64,000 nt of DNA from Linepithema humile (lineage: Eukaryota > Arthropoda > Insecta > Hymenoptera > Formicidae): the NCBI RefSeq assembly GCF_040581485.1, contig NC_090128.1, positions 8,308,001 to 8,372,000 on the forward strand, given 5' to 3'. The translations under genes were made by a program, and so were the position numbers. Shown here in pieces: positions 62,046 through 64,000 of the stretch. The notes beneath the pieces were generated by a model, which made no database searches, had not been told where the DNA came from, and saw only the letters and a program-made list of their open reading frames with translations. The first letter of the stretch is position 1; the number at the start of each line of letters is the position of its first letter.

Positions 62046-63400
62046 TCTAAACTATTTTTATGTATAACATAAACATTTCAATGCATCGCAGTAATAAAGT
62101 TGAAATCTTGTTTGATACTGATTCAAACGCCTTATTCATACAGAATGAGAAGAAAACGACAGAAAAAATCCGAGTGAATCAATCTAACATTTAAGCACGC
62201 GAAAACGTCATTATTATTGAAAATACGGCAGCGTGTAGAGGAGGATAAAGGGGAGGGAGACTTCGCGTGTGATCAGGCCGAACGTTAAAGCGTTATTCAA
62301 TCCTCTGAAAGATCTGGGATTTAGGTCAGTCTTTTCGTGCCGAGATCGACGTACTCGTTTCCGCAAACCGTCTCAGTTTCAGCATTTTCTTTGGACGAAC
62401 TCCAAACGCGCTAAGAGCGAAGGGAGATTCGTCCCGTTGATGACATCATTCGTGCTAACTTCGGGGTCCATTTCGTTCTATCAGATCGAATAAAACGACG
62501 ATAGCGTGCTTCGTTGATTGAAAGTATCGGTTTAAGCGCGAGTCGTAATGTCGTTTGTACCTTTAAGGTTTGGATTTGGAAATCGCTTCCGGACAAAGTA
62601 AGAGCTCTTGTAAGAAAGGTAAACGCGACTTACTGTACCGAATGATTGGAAATGTCTATTTGATAGAAAAAGAGCGTTTTCGTAAACCTATACGCACAAT
62701 TTTTGTGTTTGATTTCGTTTCCTTTTTTGTCAGAAAAGTAGAACATTTGGGTTCAAATTTTTATAAAAGTTAAATAAGATTAGTTTTTAATTTTGTAGAA
62801 AGTAATATCATAATATATGCATCTGCGTATACTCTTTTTAGCATGATATACACGAATGGTTATCTCAAATTTCTACTGCTTGCACTATTTAAAAGAGATA
62901 TTCCTCTTGAATTTAAAAGAGAAATTTCCATCAAGTAGAATTAATTGATATTATTAAAAAAAAATATTACTTGTTGGTCGCAGCAGACACGACGAGATCC
63001 CGATCGAGTTCGCGATTCATCAAAGTTTCTCGTGTACGATCTCGCTGTCGTAGACGCGATAAATTCTGATTGTCGGCGAAGTGGAAATCACGCGCCGCTG
63101 GACGGAGTCTCCGTGTCTTTTTTTCTTTCCACCAAAACGTGAGAAGGTAGACAAGCGGTCAGACGTTGTTGCTCCCGTTGCAAAATCACCTCGCGGAGGC
63201 CCCCGGGTGACACGACCCGGGCGGGAGCGACGCAAAGTTGGCCGAGGGCCGTGTAGTCTGGCGAACTCCGTCACGGAGAGGCGGGGATTTAGCCGACACG
63301 GGGGTGGCGGAGGGGTGGCCAGCACCCTTTGTCGGCCGACGGCAGCATTGTTTCCAGGCCAGGCGGCCATAAATTGTCTCGTGCCTCGCTAGGCCCGCAC
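62046..63400. other. Non-coding sequence, AT-rich then CpG-rich
   Basis: AT-rich sequence continues to about 62160 and again at 62620-62960. The stretch from 63050 is CpG-rich. A perfect CCCGGGT/ACCCGGG inverted repeat with a 6-base loop lies at 63202-63221. No gene was recognised. Confidence 0.55.
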
Positions 63401-63428
63401 TTCCTTCCTTCCTTCCTTCCTTCCTTCC
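63401..63428. repeat. (TTCC)7 microsatellite
   Basis: Seven perfect TTCC units are followed by CCC. They explain the Lys-Glu-Gly/Arg repeat in minus-strand frames crossing the site. Confidence 0.97.
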
Positions 63429-63492
63429 CCCGCAGACGCGCCTATGGCTAGCTCCTCGATCTTCCTTACCGCCCTCCCTCTCGACCAACCTT

Positions 63493-63522
63493 CCCCTCTG
63501 ACCCCTCCCCCCTCCCCCCCCC
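63493..63522 (-). other. G-quadruplex-type motif on the minus strand
   Basis: Four C-runs of 4, 4, 6 and 9 bases (63493-63496, 63502-63505, 63507-63512, 63514-63522) are separated by loops of 5, 1 and 1 bases. On the minus strand these are four G-runs that satisfy the standard quadruplex pattern without splitting any run. This makes it the cleanest such motif in the window. Confidence 0.55.
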
Positions 63523-64000
63523 TCGATTCGCATCACCGCTACGACGAGGGTGGTACTGGTCGGCAGCGGCGAAACCCCTTCAACCCCGGAACCATCCTTG
63601 GCGGCTTTGGTGTGACCGCTGTTGTTTGCGCCAAGAAACACGTAGGTATCTCCTATGCGGGCAATACCATTTTGTCTCTCTTGTTTCGGAGACAAAACTT
63701 TGGGAGCTCTACTCAACTCTACGTTTGAGTTAGGACGCCTGACGATGTCCATTTGCTTTTTATAGGGGATGGTCGAAGATAAACATAGGCCCTTGTTAAC
63801 ACTCTGACAGATCCAAACAATCCTTCACCACAAACGCCCAAAAATGTAAAAACAACGGAGAAAATAACACGTTGCTTTAGTAGCGCCCATGAAAGAAAAC
63901 TTACAAAGCTAAAAGAAAAATACGTCAAATATTTTTAAACTACCACAAGTATGTCAGATGATACAATTTATTATTATAAGTAACATGGATTTCCCCTAAT
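63523..64000. other. Non-coding window end
   Basis: GC-rich sequence grades into AT-rich sequence from about 63770. A 188-codon minus-strand frame (63186-63752) crosses the TTCC and C-rich tracts and is unrecognisable. The window ends without a clear feature. Confidence 0.5.

Noticed and set aside
63186..63752. 188-codon minus-strand open frame
   Set aside because: It crosses (TTCC)7 and C-rich tracts that supply Gly/Arg/Lys repeats. No domain was recognised.
1..64000. CRISPR arrays, bacterial operons, phage or plasmid features, TTAGG telomere arrays, rRNA genes, mitochondrial insertions, mariner or LINE coding regions
   Set aside because: I looked for each by its characteristic repeats, ends or motifs and found none. 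The sequence is eukaryotic nuclear DNA.

Overview
This window is eukaryotic nuclear DNA that looks almost entirely non-coding. Three features point to an insect, most likely a hymenopteran such as an ant. CpG is abundant rather than depleted. Short AT-rich islands alternate with CpG-rich stretches over hundreds of bases. Long pure (GA)n/(CT)n microsatellites recur every several kilobases. The ant assignment is inference from composition, not from any identified gene. There are no bacterial operons, rRNA or tRNA genes, or CRISPR arrays, and no open reading frame resembles a protein family I know. The longest frames (about 180-240 codons) lie in CpG-rich sequence or contain translated microsatellite, and I judge them to be chance. 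The window is best read as an intergenic region or a very large intron.

Layout. Bases 1-360 are T-rich and end in a plausible polyadenylation site. From 0.4 to 15.4 kb is non-coding mosaic sequence with (GA)n, (CT)n and (GGC)n tracts, a possible minus-strand coding exon ending at a splice donor (9228-9437), and paired CACGTG E-boxes (12.9 kb). A non-autonomous element with imperfect terminal inverted repeats lies at 15452-16367. At 19.2-19.7 kb a diverged direct duplication carries a palindrome that is largely maintained in both copies. The most GC-rich block, 22.3-25.4 kb, contains a pseudo-palindromic TATA element with a minus-strand Initiator at canonical spacing, followed by a 117-codon arginine-rich frame. 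Non-coding sequence then continues to a 574-bp hAT-like MITE at 39889-40462, identified by its terminal repeats and an 8-bp target duplication with one mismatch.

The 44.0-47.0 kb stretch is the most AT-rich. It holds a possible decayed acidic coding remnant on the minus strand. At 51.6 kb there is a textbook-spaced TATA/Initiator pair on the plus strand, and weaker pairs occur at 4.8 and 57.8 kb. A GATA-motif cluster (60.9 kb), a diverged foldback sequence (61.8-62.0 kb) and a C-rich/G-quadruplex end region (63.2-63.5 kb) complete the window.

No set of genes here works together in a way the sequence shows. I found no convincing new multi-gene system. The observations most worth following are the candidate core promoters, the duplicated palindrome, and the two TIR elements.
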